Shown: positions 10,560 to 18,694 of the stretch, piece by piece
Numbering within the stretch: the first letter of the stretch is position 1
Layout of the letters: each line of letters opens with the position of its first letter
DNA from: a virus
Length of the DNA stretch: 29,753 nucleotides
Virus record (IMG/VR): IMGVR_UViG_3300009032_000257
Coordinates: 1-29,753 of that record
Direction: 5' to 3' (one strand)
Made by a program: the position numbers and the translations under genes
Notes under the pieces: model-generated
Seen by the model: only the letters and a program-made list of their open reading frames with translations
What the model was told of the DNA's origin: nothing
Databases searched by the model: none

Positions 10560-10720
10560 AAGATGAGTTCCTTCTCTGGCGGTTAATATTAGAAGGAATA
10601 GCCTCTTTAGAGGAAATCGAGCGCACATGGAATCTAGATGATCTGTTGAGGGCAAATGCCTTACTGGATATGCGACTCGACCTGATGGAAGAATCTAAAA
10701 GGAAAGGGTCGAAGAAATGA
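10083..10720 (+). CDS. Predicted -1 frameshift tail chaperone fusion (G-T type)
   Basis: If ribosomes slip back one base at 10460-10466, the first 128 residues of the short chaperone are joined to 84 residues read in the other frame (from TGG 10466 to the stop at 10718-10720), giving about 212 residues. The T-type part is helical: HTELKDEFLLWRLILEGIAS and EEIERTWNLDDLLRANALLD, which is like second-chaperone domains. The downstream frame has no good start codon with a ribosome site of its own within the overlap, and its open part begins just before the slip site. Its stop overlaps the tape-measure start in an ATGA junction. The fusion is inferred; no stimulatory structure was confirmed. Confidence 0.7.
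10460..10466 (+). promoter_or_regulatory. Programmed -1 ribosomal frameshift site, T TTT TTT
   Basis: The heptamer T-TTT-TTT is in the correct phase of the chaperone frame (codons TTT 10461-10463 and TTT 10464-10466) and is followed by GGGGAG. This is a canonical X-XXY-YYZ slippery site. A -1 shift here enters exactly the open frame that runs to 10720. Confidence 0.72.
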
Positions 10721-11823
10721 CAGTCGTTAGAGAATTAGTCACCAGATTGGGCTTTCAAGTCGATCAAAGAGGCGTTGAGCAATTTAATCGCACAATCATT
10801 GGTTTTAAAACAAAATTTGCTATTGCAGCAACAGCTGCAACGGCTTTTGTAGCTAAAACACTAGATTTCTTTAATGACATTGCAAATGCCACCTTAGATG
10901 CAAATGATCTGGCAAAGAGCATTGGCATTTCATTCGAAGAGTTTGTCAAGCTAAGAAAAACAGCTGAAGAGTTCAGGATCGATCCGAAGAATTTTGATAC
11001 TGCTCTTTCTAGCTTGAATAAGATGCTTCAAGACGCTCAGTGGGGAATGGGGCAACTTCAAGAAATCGCTTATTATACTGGGATCGAAATTAGAGATAAT
11101 TTCACTGGTGAATTGAAAAATGCCAATCAATTATTTATAGACATCCTCAAGCACATTAATACCCTCAGCAATGACAGAGACAAACTAAAGGTTGCCGTAG
11201 CCTTTTTTGGGGAAAAAGACGCCCAAAAATATATAGATTTTGCCAAGGCAGCGGGCGATAGTATTGAGCTGCTAACTCAAAAACACACAGAATATGCTAA
11301 AGCCCTAAAAGATGGGATTCCAAGTCTAAGTCAATATTCAAGGAATTTAGGTACTTTCAAGAACCAACTGACACAACTGACAGAGGTTTTCGTTGTAAAG
11401 CTCCTGCCTGCCATAACTGAGGCTCTGGGGATCTTCACTCAAATTTTGAATGGAGATGCCTTTAAAGGTTTTGGGATTATAGCCGATAAATTTTCAACTG
11501 AAGGGATTAAGAGTGGTTTTTCGTTCATTGCGGATGCAATAACTGAAGAAGTTGCCAAATTATTCGGAGGAGAAACTCTTAATATGGTTAAAAGAAGAGT
11601 AGCCGAAGAGGACGCTTTCTTTTTCAATGCCTTAATAGAGCAACAAAAACAAGGAAAACTCCCAGCCAATTTCAATATCAACACCAAAGTTGATATGCAG
11701 ATTCCACCTGGAACGACGGATCAGCAGCAAATCTCTATTCGTCAATCTTTCGATGAAGCCTTTGATAATGCCTTCATAGATAAGATCAGAGAGATTTATA
11801 ACAACAATCCGCAGGTGGAGTAA
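10717..11823 (+). CDS. Tail tape measure protein, short
   Basis: A 368-residue, mostly helical protein after the chaperones, which is the tape-measure position. The start has VVRELVTRLGFQVDQRGVEQF (3-23), the common opening of many tape measures ('L-x-x-x-L-x-F-x-x-D-x-x-G'), followed by an Ala-rich hydrophobic helix (FAIAATAATAFVAKTLDFF, 34-52) and a region with DANDLAKSIGISFEEF (62-77). The C-terminus is polar. Tape-measure length sets tail length, at roughly 0.15 nm per residue in well-studied phages, which would give a tail of the order of 55 nm. No lysozyme or peptidase domain is visible. It begins in an ATGA overlap and ends overlapping the next gene by one base. Confidence 0.75.
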   Translation: MTVVRELVTRLGFQVDQRGVEQFNRTIIGFKTKFAIAATAATAFVAKTLDFFNDIANATLDANDLAKSIGISFEEFVKLRKTAEEFRIDPKNFDTALSSLNKMLQDAQWGMGQLQEIAYYTGIEIRDNFTGELKNANQLFIDILKHINTLSNDRDKLKVAVAFFGEKDAQKYIDFAKAAGDSIELLTQKHTEYAKALKDGIPSLSQYSRNLGTFKNQLTQLTEVFVVKLLPAITEALGIFTQILNGDAFKGFGIIADKFSTEGIKSGFSFIADAITEEVAKLFGGETLNMVKRRVAEEDAFFFNALIEQQKQGKLPANFNINTKVDMQIPPGTTDQQQISIRQSFDEAFDNAFIDKIREIYNNNPQVE

Positions 11824-12467
11824 TGGTTTTATCTCTGCTATTTGGAAAAAAATATCCTAGTCCTAAAGTTGGGTCGATTGATCTAGACGTTACCATTCGC
11901 GAAGAACACCGGTTTTCTTCGCGCGTAACGAATTATCCAATCGAGGACGGTACAATCATATCAGATCACATTATCAATGAACCTGACGTATTAGTGCTGG
12001 TAGGCCTTGTCTCAGATACTCCCCTTAGTATATTTGCGCCTTTTAATCGCTCGATTGATGCGTTTAATCGTCTAATAGCCCTTCATCAATCAAGGCAACC
12101 TGTGACCGTTGTGACTGGATTAAAAGTTTACCAAAACATGGCAATTACGGTTTTAGATGTGCCAAGAGATGTGAAGACAGGGCAATCTTTAACTTTTACC
12201 ATCGAATTACAAAGGCTCGTCATAGACACTAGCGTTAGATTGCAACTCGATCAAGGAAATGTTTTCGGTGGTGTTCAAAATAAGATCCCCAGAGACATCG
12301 TAGCTTCTAATGCGAATTATCCTCTTATTCAAAATGATCCGGTCAACAGCTTAAAAGATCAGGCTTCGAGTGGTATTAATGTAGGTGTTCAATCGTTAAT
12401 CCCTGTTCAACCAACAATTCTGCCTAATGTACTGGCTAGTAAAAATCAAATTTTAGGGGTGGTGTAA
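11823..12467 (+). CDS. Baseplate protein with Dit-like N-terminal domain
   Basis: A 214-residue protein. Residues 17-130 look like the Dit-like N-terminal domain of phage baseplate proteins: IDLDVTIREEHRFSSRVTNY (19-38), PIEDGTIISDHIINEPDVLV (39-58), a central LIALHQSRQPVTVVTGLKVY (84-103), and a strand set VPRDVKTGQSLTFTIELQ (113-130). This is the 'E-x-x-x-x-x-x-V-x-x-H-P-V-E-x-G-x-x-I-x-D-H' theme of the family. The rest is Gln/Pro-rich and disordered. It would ring the tube end under the tape measure. It shares one base with each neighbour. Confidence 0.68.
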   Translation: MVLSLLFGKKYPSPKVGSIDLDVTIREEHRFSSRVTNYPIEDGTIISDHIINEPDVLVLVGLVSDTPLSIFAPFNRSIDAFNRLIALHQSRQPVTVVTGLKVYQNMAITVLDVPRDVKTGQSLTFTIELQRLVIDTSVRLQLDQGNVFGGVQNKIPRDIVASNANYPLIQNDPVNSLKDQASSGINVGVQSLIPVQPTILPNVLASKNQILGVV

Positions 12468-12787
12468 TGCAGATCATTCCTTTTAAAGAACCGGCTCAAT
12501 GGCAAGAACAGATTGAATTGGATGCTCAAACATTCGTTTTATCTTTTAGATGGAATGCCATGAATGAATATTGGGTCATGGACATCTTAACTCGCGATTT
12601 AGTTCCTATCATCCTTGGGATAAAAGTTGTTGCGAACTACGACCTGACTTCTCAATTTGTCAATGATGGCAAACCCCAAGGAGACATTGTTTGCCAAAAT
12701 ATCATTGGGGGAGAAGGGAAAATCCAGCGTCTAGATATGGGAGAAGTCACCGAACTCGTTTATTATTCTCTTGGGGAGTTCGTTTAA
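12467..12787 (+). CDS. Baseplate plug protein, Pam3 gp18-like
   Basis: A 106-residue protein. QTFVLSFRWNAMNEYWVMDI (21-40) and a LILGIKVVANYDL-like stretch (47-61), followed by a GDIVCQNIIGGEG loop and a final YYSLGEFV strand, match the small beta-sandwich 'plug' found between Dit-like and hub genes in many myophages (Pam3 gp18 type). It would close the central channel of the baseplate until contraction. Overlaps the preceding gene by one base and abuts the hub gene. The match is by pattern and position. Confidence 0.66.
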   Translation: MQIIPFKEPAQWQEQIELDAQTFVLSFRWNAMNEYWVMDILTRDLVPIILGIKVVANYDLTSQFVNDGKPQGDIVCQNIIGGEGKIQRLDMGEVTELVYYSLGEFV

Positions 12788-13651
12788 ATGGCAAGATTTG
12801 ATCGAATAGCATCTGTAGAAGTTGGATTGAGAAACGATACGTTCAATGGCTATATTGGGACGATCAGGCTTTCAGCTCTTCGCATTTCCTTTTCTATACA
12901 AAAGAATTTAGCCTGGTCAACCAATACTGCTTCTGTCAAAATTTGGAATCTCAGCCAAGAAAATAGAAATAGGATCAAAGATTATGGAGACCAAGTTATA
13001 TTATCCGCCGGGTATAGACAAGATGCAGGCGAACAGCTCCTTTTCATTGGCAATACCACCCAAGTCAGCCATGCCTATGATCAGCCAGAAATCGTCACCA
13101 CACTTGATTGTGGAGACGGAGAAAGAATTCTTAACCAGAAATCTATTACTGTCAGTTTCAAGGAAAAGGTCCCAGTGCGCCAGGTTGTGCAAACGATCGC
13201 CGATCAACTTGGGCTATCTATTTCTGAGTTTACTGCTACTGACAACGTTGTTTATGAGCAAGGGTTCGAATATGCTGGAATGGGTAAAAATGCCCTAGAC
13301 AAAGCAGTTTTAAGACTCGGTCTAAGATGGAGCGTTCAAAATGGAAAGCTTCAAATCATCCCTCAATACGGAACCACTTCAAAACCAGCCGTAGAAATCA
13401 ATGCCGATACCGGCATGATCGGAATTCCCCAGCGTTATACAGATAAAAGAGCCGCTGTCTATTTGAATGGCCCTAGAACTGGATATATTATTCAGACAAC
13501 TCTTCGTCCCGATATTCTCCCAGGCGATAGGCTCAATATCAAATCTGAAAGAATCGGACTGAATGGCCCATATGCTGTTTTTTCGATTAGACACGAAGGC
13601 GATTTATTCGGTCCTCATTGGAGATCCACAATGGAGGTAATTTTAGTATGA
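12788..13651 (+). CDS. Baseplate hub protein (gp27/gpD-like)
   Basis: A 287-residue protein. The N-terminus has the strand pair LRISFSIQKNLAWSTNTASV (31-50), which is typical of hub proteins, followed by WNLSQENRNRIKDYGDQVIL (53-72) and YRQDAGEQLLFIGN (76-89). A middle helical domain carries KVPVRQVVQTIADQLGL (127-143), and the C-terminal domain has GIPQRYTDKRAAVYLNGPRT (211-230) and a final GPHWRSTMEVILV strand. The family forms the trimeric hub that links the tube to the spike. The order plug-hub-spike is as expected. The start directly follows the plug stop codon. Confidence 0.72.
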   Translation: MARFDRIASVEVGLRNDTFNGYIGTIRLSALRISFSIQKNLAWSTNTASVKIWNLSQENRNRIKDYGDQVILSAGYRQDAGEQLLFIGNTTQVSHAYDQPEIVTTLDCGDGERILNQKSITVSFKEKVPVRQVVQTIADQLGLSISEFTATDNVVYEQGFEYAGMGKNALDKAVLRLGLRWSVQNGKLQIIPQYGTTSKPAVEINADTGMIGIPQRYTDKRAAVYLNGPRTGYIIQTTLRPDILPGDRLNIKSERIGLNGPYAVFSIRHEGDLFGPHWRSTMEVILV

Positions 13652-13664
13652 AAGGCGATGAAGC

Positions 13665-14315
13665 ATGACCACTATAACTGATGCCTTGAGACAAGCGATT
13701 CAATTTCAGCTTTATGACCTACACACCGCTTTGCCTGGCGTCATCGTTTCTTATGATTTTGCGAAGCAGAAAGCTGAGATTCAACCGACTTTAAAAAAAA
13801 GCTATTTAGATGGAACGACTTTGGAATTGCCCATTTTAAGCAATGTCCCAGTGATTTTTCCAAGAGCAGGCGGTGCCAGTTTGACTTTCCCAGTTGTTCA
13901 AGGTGACACTTGCTTGCTTTTGTTTATTGAAAGAAGTACCGATCTTTGGAAGTCAGTAGGCGGCAACGTAGCTCCTAATGATTCGAGAAAATTTGATCTA
14001 TCCGATGCTGTGGCAATCATGGGTCTTTTCCCTTTCATAGAAAATTCTTTAGCAGAGAACAACTCGGACGTGCTTTTAACTTACAAAAGCTCTAGTATAA
14101 GAATCAAAGAAAGCGGTGACATTCAAATTGACACTGCTGGTAAAGTGGCCATTGGGAACAGCTCTACGGAAGTTCTCGATATTGTCAGTAAAATACTGGG
14201 AATTTTGACAACTTCGGTGACAACCGCCGTTGGAGCACCAATCTTCCAGGGTACTGTGCCGACATATGCCACATTGAAAGTATCTATAGATGCTCTCAAA
14301 GGGACAATCCCTTAA
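13665..14315 (+). CDS. Baseplate spike, Gp138 N-terminal OB-fold family
   Basis: A 216-residue protein. Residues 20-115 fit the Gp138/gpV-type OB-fold: ALPGVIVSYDFAKQKAEIQP (22-41), LPILSNVPVIFPRAGGASLT (54-73), FPVVQGDTCLLLFIERSTD (74-92) and a WKSVGGNVAPNDSRKFDLSD stretch. The following region (about 123-160) has the short, repeated beta-strand pattern LLTYKSSSIRIKESGDIQI that normally forms the triple-stranded spike. It would be the membrane-piercing tip. It is preceded by a very short ORF in another frame (13648-13668) that I regard as a by-product. An 86-nt non-coding gap follows. Confidence 0.74.
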   Translation: MTTITDALRQAIQFQLYDLHTALPGVIVSYDFAKQKAEIQPTLKKSYLDGTTLELPILSNVPVIFPRAGGASLTFPVVQGDTCLLLFIERSTDLWKSVGGNVAPNDSRKFDLSDAVAIMGLFPFIENSLAENNSDVLLTYKSSSIRIKESGDIQIDTAGKVAIGNSSTEVLDIVSKILGILTTSVTTAVGAPIFQGTVPTYATLKVSIDALKGTIP

Positions 14316-14343
14316 AAATTACTCAATCGTCACATAGTCTCGA

Positions 14344-14392
14344 TTAACTCAAATACCCATACGTAAACGTATTAGGAATCGTTTTGAGTTAA
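14344..14392. repeat. Nested inverted repeats in baseplate operon gap
   Basis: TTAACTCAAA at 14344-14353 pairs with TTTGAGTTAA at 14383-14392 (perfect 10-bp arms). Inside the loop, ATACG (14359-14363) pairs with CGTAT (14368-14372) around TAAA. The outer arms can be extended with one bulge. The element fills most of the gap before the gp25-like gene. It has no T-run, so it does not look like a classic terminator; an RNA-processing or protein-binding role is possible. Confidence 0.5.
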
Positions 14393-14401
14393 CGAGGCTT
14401 C

Positions 14402-14764
14402 ATGAAAGATATTGCGCTAGACACAACAACTGGCGATTTACTCTTACAAGATTTTGACTTGCAATTAGTTGAGGATCAAGACCAGATCGCTCAAAATTTA
14501 GCCATTCGTTTGCGCTTTATTTTGGGTGAATGGTTCCTAGATATCACAGCAGGTATTTCCTATTATCAAGATTTTTTCATCAAAGCCCCCAATCAAATTC
14601 GAATGGAAAGCGTTCTTAAACAAGAAATTCTTTCCACTCGAGGCGTAAACCAAATTCTCAATTTCTCAAGTAATTTCGATGCTACCAGGCGAATTTACTC
14701 AGTGACTTTCTCTGTGGACACTGTCCAAGGGCAAATCACCCTAACGCAGGAATTGCTAACATGA
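14402..14764 (+). CDS. Baseplate wedge protein, gp25-like
   Basis: A 120-residue protein of the T4 gp25/P2 W-like (DUF2634) group. DIALDTTTGDLLLQDFDLQL (3-22) is the usual opening, followed by VEDQDQIAQNLAIRLRFILG (23-42) and EWFLDITAGISYYQDFF (43-59), the hallmark 'Q-x-x-x-x-L-x-x-x-x-GEW-F-L-D-x-x-x-G-x-x-Y'. The C-terminus is a beta-hairpin. It is a conserved part of the wedge that starts sheath assembly. GAGTTAACGAGG precedes the start and lies partly in the inverted repeat described at 14344-14392. It overlaps the next gene by an ATGA-like junction. Confidence 0.83.
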   Translation: MKDIALDTTTGDLLLQDFDLQLVEDQDQIAQNLAIRLRFILGEWFLDITAGISYYQDFFIKAPNQIRMESVLKQEILSTRGVNQILNFSSNFDATRRIYSVTFSVDTVQGQITLTQELLT

Positions 14765-16749
14765 CATTTGGTTTAACCTCTCAGGGTTTTAAAGCTAAAA
14801 GATTAGTCGACATTCAAACGGATTTAGAAAATCAGTTGCTTGCAGAATTTGGCGATATCAACTTAGATCCTCAGTCTATCTTCGGCCAACAAATCGGAGT
14901 TTTTTCAAAAGTTTTAGCAGATCTTTGGGAAAATATGGAGGATGTTTATTTTAGCCAATACCCCAATTCAGCCGAAGGAATTAGCTTAGACAATGTCGTT
15001 CAATTTAATGGCATTACACGCCTTGCAGCTCAACAGACTAGAGTCACAGGTGTATGCGTTGGATTAGAAGGCACTCTTATCAATCAAGGAGCGCTCGCTA
15101 GAATCCCCGATACTGGAGCTGTATTCTTTTCTCGAGAAAACACGATCATCACGCGGACACAAGCAGCATCTGCAACTTTTCAAGTGACTGCATTGGCAGC
15201 TCAAATTTACACGGCTTTAATCAATAATCAGGCCTTTTCCTTCTCTCGACCTATCATTACTTTCACAGGGAGCTTTGTCGCTTCTAATTCCATCGTAGCC
15301 ACTATTAATGGAATCCAATTAGCAGCGGTTTCCTTTACTACCGATAACAACACTACTTTGGGCCTATTAGCAACACAAATTGCCACCTCTCCCGCCGTTC
15401 TTTCTGCAACTCCAACAAATCCTAATATCATTACCATTATTCCAAACGTTGGATTCAATGTTGTAGTCAATTCGATCGTTATTACAGGCGGAGTCAGCCA
15501 GCCAACCTATGCAATAACTTACCAAACTCCAGCATCGAACAACGCACTAACGGCATCTTTGACCTCTGTGATCAATTCAGGTGCTCAGCCAATAACTGCC
15601 ATAGACAACATGAATGGAACTATAACCATCAATGCCGATGATTCAGATGTTCCATTTTCGATCGCTGTTGGAACTAACCTAAATATTACAGCTCAAGCCA
15701 CTCCAGTTATTTTCTTGTCTCAGGATTTCGGACCAATTGTCGCTCCTATCAATACTTTGACAGAAATCTTAACCCCTATTTCTGGATGGATATCAATAAA
15801 TAACCCTAAAGCTGGATTGACAGGCCGTTTCATTGAAACAGACGCTGAATTAAGAATCCGTCGAAATAACTCGCTACGATTATTAGGAGCCGGAACCGTT
15901 GAATCTATTAGAGCAAGACTGCTTCAACAAGTTCCTGGAGTCACTTCCGCTTTTGTTTTCGAGAATAGAACTTTGATTCAAGAACCCATTTTGATCGTAT
16001 TAAATCAAGATTTAGTCGCAGGTAACACCATCGTCGTCATCCTAAATGGGGTGACATTGCCCACCGTTACCTTTGCGATTTCTCATTTAGCCACCATGAG
16101 CGTGATAGCTGCTTTGATCCAAAATCAGCCAGAAGTTGTTACAGCAACCGTTGGCGGAACGGCCAATAGAACAATCACAATGAATATGGCGAGCGCTATC
16201 GAAGTGATAATGATTCCTAATGACTTTACTGTCAGTGGAGGTGCTTCGCAAGCAACAGCGGTTATTAAAGGTGGAAGATTTCCAAAAAGCTTTGAAGCTG
16301 TCGTACAAGGAGGCACTGATGCTGACGTCGCAAATAAAATCTGGACCACGAAACCAGCAGGTATCCAAACATTCGGCAACACTGCGTTTACCATCACCGA
16401 CTCACAAGGTGAATTCCAAGTCATCAATTTTAGCCGACCTACCCCCATCTACATTTGGGTTACGGTTGCCTTAACTCTATACGCTGAGGAAGTATTTCCT
16501 CCTAATGGCCAGGATTTAGTAGCTGCAGCCATTAATACTTACGGATCTAATTTAGGTATAGGTGTAGACGTCCTATTGCAACGCGTACTTGCTCAGATTT
16601 TCAATGTGCCTGGTATCGCAAGTGGTGTAATGCAAATCGCAGCTACAAATTTACCTGGTGACAGTCCCCTGTTTGCTACGGCAGATATCGCTATCGCAGA
16701 AAATGAAGTTTCTATCTTTGATCTAACAAGAATAACGGTGACAGTATGA
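14761..16749 (+). CDS. Baseplate J/gp47-like wedge protein with two inserted domains
   Basis: A 662-residue protein. The N-terminus has the usual gp47/J opening (GFKAKRLVDIQTDLENQLLA, 9-28), and a middle region has GRFIETDAELRIRRNNSLRL (355-374) and VESIRARLLQQVPGVTSAFV (380-399). The C-terminal core has KSFEAVVQGGTDADVANKIW (509-528) and KPAGIQTFGN (531-540), both characteristic. Two insertions interrupt this framework: residues about 164-254, within a YTALINNQAFSFS module, and about 408-503, between FENRTL (400-405) and GGRFPKSFEAV. Both belong to the recurrent domain also seen in the cement and sheath. The wedge joins gp25-like and gp6/gp53-like parts of the baseplate. Confidence 0.85.
   Translation: MTFGLTSQGFKAKRLVDIQTDLENQLLAEFGDINLDPQSIFGQQIGVFSKVLADLWENMEDVYFSQYPNSAEGISLDNVVQFNGITRLAAQQTRVTGVCVGLEGTLINQGALARIPDTGAVFFSRENTIITRTQAASATFQVTALAAQIYTALINNQAFSFSRPIITFTGSFVASNSIVATINGIQLAAVSFTTDNNTTLGLLATQIATSPAVLSATPTNPNIITIIPNVGFNVVVNSIVITGGVSQPTYAITYQTPASNNALTASLTSVINSGAQPITAIDNMNGTITINADDSDVPFSIAVGTNLNITAQATPVIFLSQDFGPIVAPINTLTEILTPISGWISINNPKAGLTGRFIETDAELRIRRNNSLRLLGAGTVESIRARLLQQVPGVTSAFVFENRTLIQEPILIVLNQDLVAGNTIVVILNGVTLPTVTFAISHLATMSVIAALIQNQPEVVTATVGGTANRTITMNMASAIEVIMIPNDFTVSGGASQATAVIKGGRFPKSFEAVVQGGTDADVANKIWTTKPAGIQTFGNTAFTITDSQGEFQVINFSRPTPIYIWVTVALTLYAEEVFPPNGQDLVAAAINTYGSNLGIGVDVLLQRVLAQIFNVPGIASGVMQIAATNLPGDSPLFATADIAIAENEVSIFDLTRITVTV
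15250..15522 (+). repeat. Recurrent inserted domain, copy C (baseplate J, first)
   Basis: Codes for residues about 164-254 of the baseplate J protein. Landmarks are TGSFVASNSIVATINGIQL (169-187), FTTDNNTTLGLLATQI (192-207), and VVNSIVITGGVSQPTYAITY (235-254). It follows the QAFSFSRP strand of a host module whose helix resumes at NNALTASLTSVIN (260-272). The position is equivalent to the one occupied by copy B in the sheath. Confidence 0.75.
15982..16269 (+). repeat. Recurrent inserted domain, copy D (baseplate J, second)
   Basis: Codes for residues about 408-503. Landmarks are LNQDLVAGNTIVVILNGVTL (414-433), TFAISHLATMSVIAALIQNQ (437-456), a VGGTANRTITMN stretch (464-475) and VSGGASQATAVI (491-502). 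It is closest by eye to copy A in the cement protein. Unlike copies B and C it is in a loop of the J core, not in a beta-alpha module. Confidence 0.75.
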
Positions 16750-16754
16750 TAGAA

Positions 16755-16782
16755 ACCATTTTGCTAACGTCAACGAAATGGT
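16755..16782. repeat. Short inverted repeat before DUF2612-type gene
   Basis: ACCATTT at 16755-16761 pairs with AAATGGT at 16776-16782 over a 14-nt loop. It occupies the 58-nt gap between the J and DUF2612-type genes. There is no T-run after it, so a terminator is unlikely. Confidence 0.35.
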
Positions 16783-16807
16783 CTAAGCGGCTGTTTGAGG
16801 TGGTGAC

Positions 16808-17563
16808 ATGGTTAGAATAACCAATCACGTTCAAAGAGCAATTGCCCTTTTAGCAGGTCAATTTCAGCAAAGCCTTGTCGATGGAGAATATAGCCGTTTT
16901 CAAAGGTTAATTCGTGCTTTTGTCACTTCAATGCAAGAAATAGACAATGTCGATCAAGACTTAAAATTTCAACGCTCTTTAGAAACGTCTACTGGAGATC
17001 AGCTTGATGGGATTGGTCAAATTCTTGGACTCCAACGTTTACCGGATGAGTCTGATGAAGATTATAGAGAACGATTGAAGTTTCAAATTTTTATAAACAA
17101 GGCAAATGGAACCCCTGAAGAAGTCATTACCGTTCTTCAGTTCCTCACAAAGGCGAATAAGATCCGTTATCATGAGTATTATCCAGCAGCTTTTCAAATG
17201 TCAACTGATGGTCTGGTATTTCCAGTTCCTCCCGAACAACTCGTTACTGCTATTCAATCTGTCAGTCCGGCGGGCGTTCAATACACTCCAATTACTGCGA
17301 CTTATAATGTTCCGCTGCCTTTTATTTTTAGTGGCGACCCCATCGAGGATTTACTTCTTGTCGCACCTGACGAAGCTGATCCATTTGATTTGGTAAATTT
17401 AGAAATAAACACAGGCGATCTTCTAGCTGTGCAAGCTGGCAGGGTGATTAATCCAGATTTCGGTGGAGGATTTGCCGAATTTGGAACCCCAATTGATACC
17501 ACTGGGGCTGGACAATTAGCTGAAGTCATTATGTTTAACGGCTCTCAGCCACCAATACCTTAA
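16808..17563 (+). CDS. Baseplate protein, DUF2612 family
   Basis: A 251-residue protein. The helical N-terminal part has FQRLIRAFVTSMQEIDNVDQ (31-50), then the segment TGDQLDGIGQILGLQR (62-77) and DESDEDYRERLKFQIFINKA (80-99). That 'A-x-G-x-Q-L-D-x-x-G-x-I-x-G-x-x-R...S-D-E-D-Y-R-x-x-L' pattern is diagnostic of DUF2612 and related Mu gp48-like proteins. The next part (103-120) has TPEEVITVLQFLTKANKIRY. The C-terminus is Pro/Asp-rich. The family bridges the J wedge and the fibres. GAGGTGGTGAC precedes the start. Confidence 0.78.
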   Translation: MVRITNHVQRAIALLAGQFQQSLVDGEYSRFQRLIRAFVTSMQEIDNVDQDLKFQRSLETSTGDQLDGIGQILGLQRLPDESDEDYRERLKFQIFINKANGTPEEVITVLQFLTKANKIRYHEYYPAAFQMSTDGLVFPVPPEQLVTAIQSVSPAGVQYTPITATYNVPLPFIFSGDPIEDLLLVAPDEADPFDLVNLEINTGDLLAVQAGRVINPDFGGGFAEFGTPIDTTGAGQLAEVIMFNGSQPPIP

Positions 17564-17573
17564 GGAGTTAACA

Positions 17574-18056
17574 ATGGTACTTAAACCTTCAATTTTACCT
17601 GAATGGGCTGAAAACGATGTTGTAGATCCCATATCAGGTCAAAACAATGTGCTGGAGCCACCTACTGAAAAAAAATTAGAAGGCTGGGCCCGATTGGAAT
17701 TTCCTCCTCGAAACTGGTTCAATTGGTTAGGAAGATACACCAATCGCTGGTTGTCCTTCTTAAAACAACAAGAGGAATTGGCCATTTTAACAGACGGAAA
17801 TGGAGTCGGTCTTTTCCCCTACGACGGAACTGTAGGAACTTTGATCACTCTAACCGCCGTAGATTTAGCAAACCCCACTCGATACATTTTTGCCGTTGGA
17901 GCAAAAAAGTCAGGGCTTGCCCCTACATTGACGGTTGTTTCAAATAATACATTAACGCTTGGCGCTGGGACCTTAGCAGGAAACCAAATCGTAAGTGGTG
18001 GAATGGCTTCCAATATTCTTGTTTGGGGTCAGACAAAAACCTACCCAACAGCTTAA
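17574..18056 (+). CDS. Tail fibre attachment-type protein
   Basis: A 160-residue protein. The first 65 residues match the N-terminal motif of many myophage fibre proteins: LPEWAENDVVDPISGQNNVL (8-27) followed by KKLEGWARLEFPPRNWFNWL (33-52) and a Trp-rich helix. This region usually docks fibres to the baseplate. The rest is a Gly/Thr/Val-rich beta region (80-160) without known enzymatic motifs. It is short for a complete fibre and probably acts as an adaptor for the proteins that follow. AAGGAG precedes ATG 17574, and the stop codon is followed at once by AAGGAG for the next gene. Confidence 0.62.
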   Translation: MVLKPSILPEWAENDVVDPISGQNNVLEPPTEKKLEGWARLEFPPRNWFNWLGRYTNRWLSFLKQQEELAILTDGNGVGLFPYDGTVGTLITLTAVDLANPTRYIFAVGAKKSGLAPTLTVVSNNTLTLGAGTLAGNQIVSGGMASNILVWGQTKTYPTA

Positions 18057-18064
18057 GGAGATTT

Positions 18065-18694
18065 ATGTCAGTACAAATTCCAGGTTTACCAGTCGCTTCA
18101 ATCGCTAATGATGCAGATACAACCATCATTCGACAAGGATTAACGGATAAGCAAGTGACCGTCGATAAAGTTCGATCTATTGATATTTCTCTTTTCCCCA
18201 CTTTACCGACTGGATCAGCTGTAGCAAGTGATCTTTTTATGGTAAGACGTGCTTCGAGTAATTATCAGATTCGGTTTGATCAAGTGGGTTTACCAGCAGG
18301 TACATTATGCTGGTTTTATCAAAATGTGGCTCCAGACGGATGGGTCGCAATCAATTTTTTACAGGATTGTGTTTTAGCTTTGCGTGGAGGCCTTTATGGT
18401 CCAGCAGGAAATACTGTAGCAGGAACTTGGCAGCAGTCAGATGCTACTCTGAATATTAATCAAATCCCTAATCACAGTCACAATATTATTTGCGGTAAGG
18501 ATACTGACAACTCGAAAATTACCCATGTTAAAGGTACTCGAAACGAAAACGATTCTCCTCGACCAAGAGCGCCAACAGAGGGAATTACTGGGGCCTCAAC
18601 CAATTTATCAACCAATCAATGCTTACCACACAATCACGGTTCTTCTTGGAGACCGTTGGCTGTAGTAGGAATTTTATGTCAAAAACAAGCTTAA
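18065..18694 (+). CDS. Tail collar-type fibre protein
   Basis: About 209 residues from ATG 18065, which has TAAGGAG just upstream; a longer reading from 18023 would run into the previous gene and lacks a ribosome site. The C-terminal half looks like a phage tail-collar domain: PAGTLCWFYQNVAPDGW (77-93), then a segment leading to NINQIPNHSHNI (130-141) and LPHNHGSSWRPLAVVGILCQ near the end. The paired H-x-H sites are often metal-binding in short fibres. The N-terminus (1-70) is a probable trimerisation and docking part. It is expected at the host-contact face. Confidence 0.68.
   Translation: MSVQIPGLPVASIANDADTTIIRQGLTDKQVTVDKVRSIDISLFPTLPTGSAVASDLFMVRRASSNYQIRFDQVGLPAGTLCWFYQNVAPDGWVAINFLQDCVLALRGGLYGPAGNTVAGTWQQSDATLNINQIPNHSHNIICGKDTDNSKITHVKGTRNENDSPRPRAPTEGITGASTNLSTNQCLPHNHGSSWRPLAVVGILCQKQA

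Noticed and set aside
10445-10720. Second chaperone frame as an independent gene with its own start
   Set aside because: Its first possible start (TTG 10445) has no ribosome site and lies deep in the first chaperone; a -1 frameshift explains it better.
18023-18064. Longer N-terminus for the collar-type protein
   Set aside because: Would overlap the previous gene without a ribosome site; ATG 18065 has TAAGGAG directly upstream.
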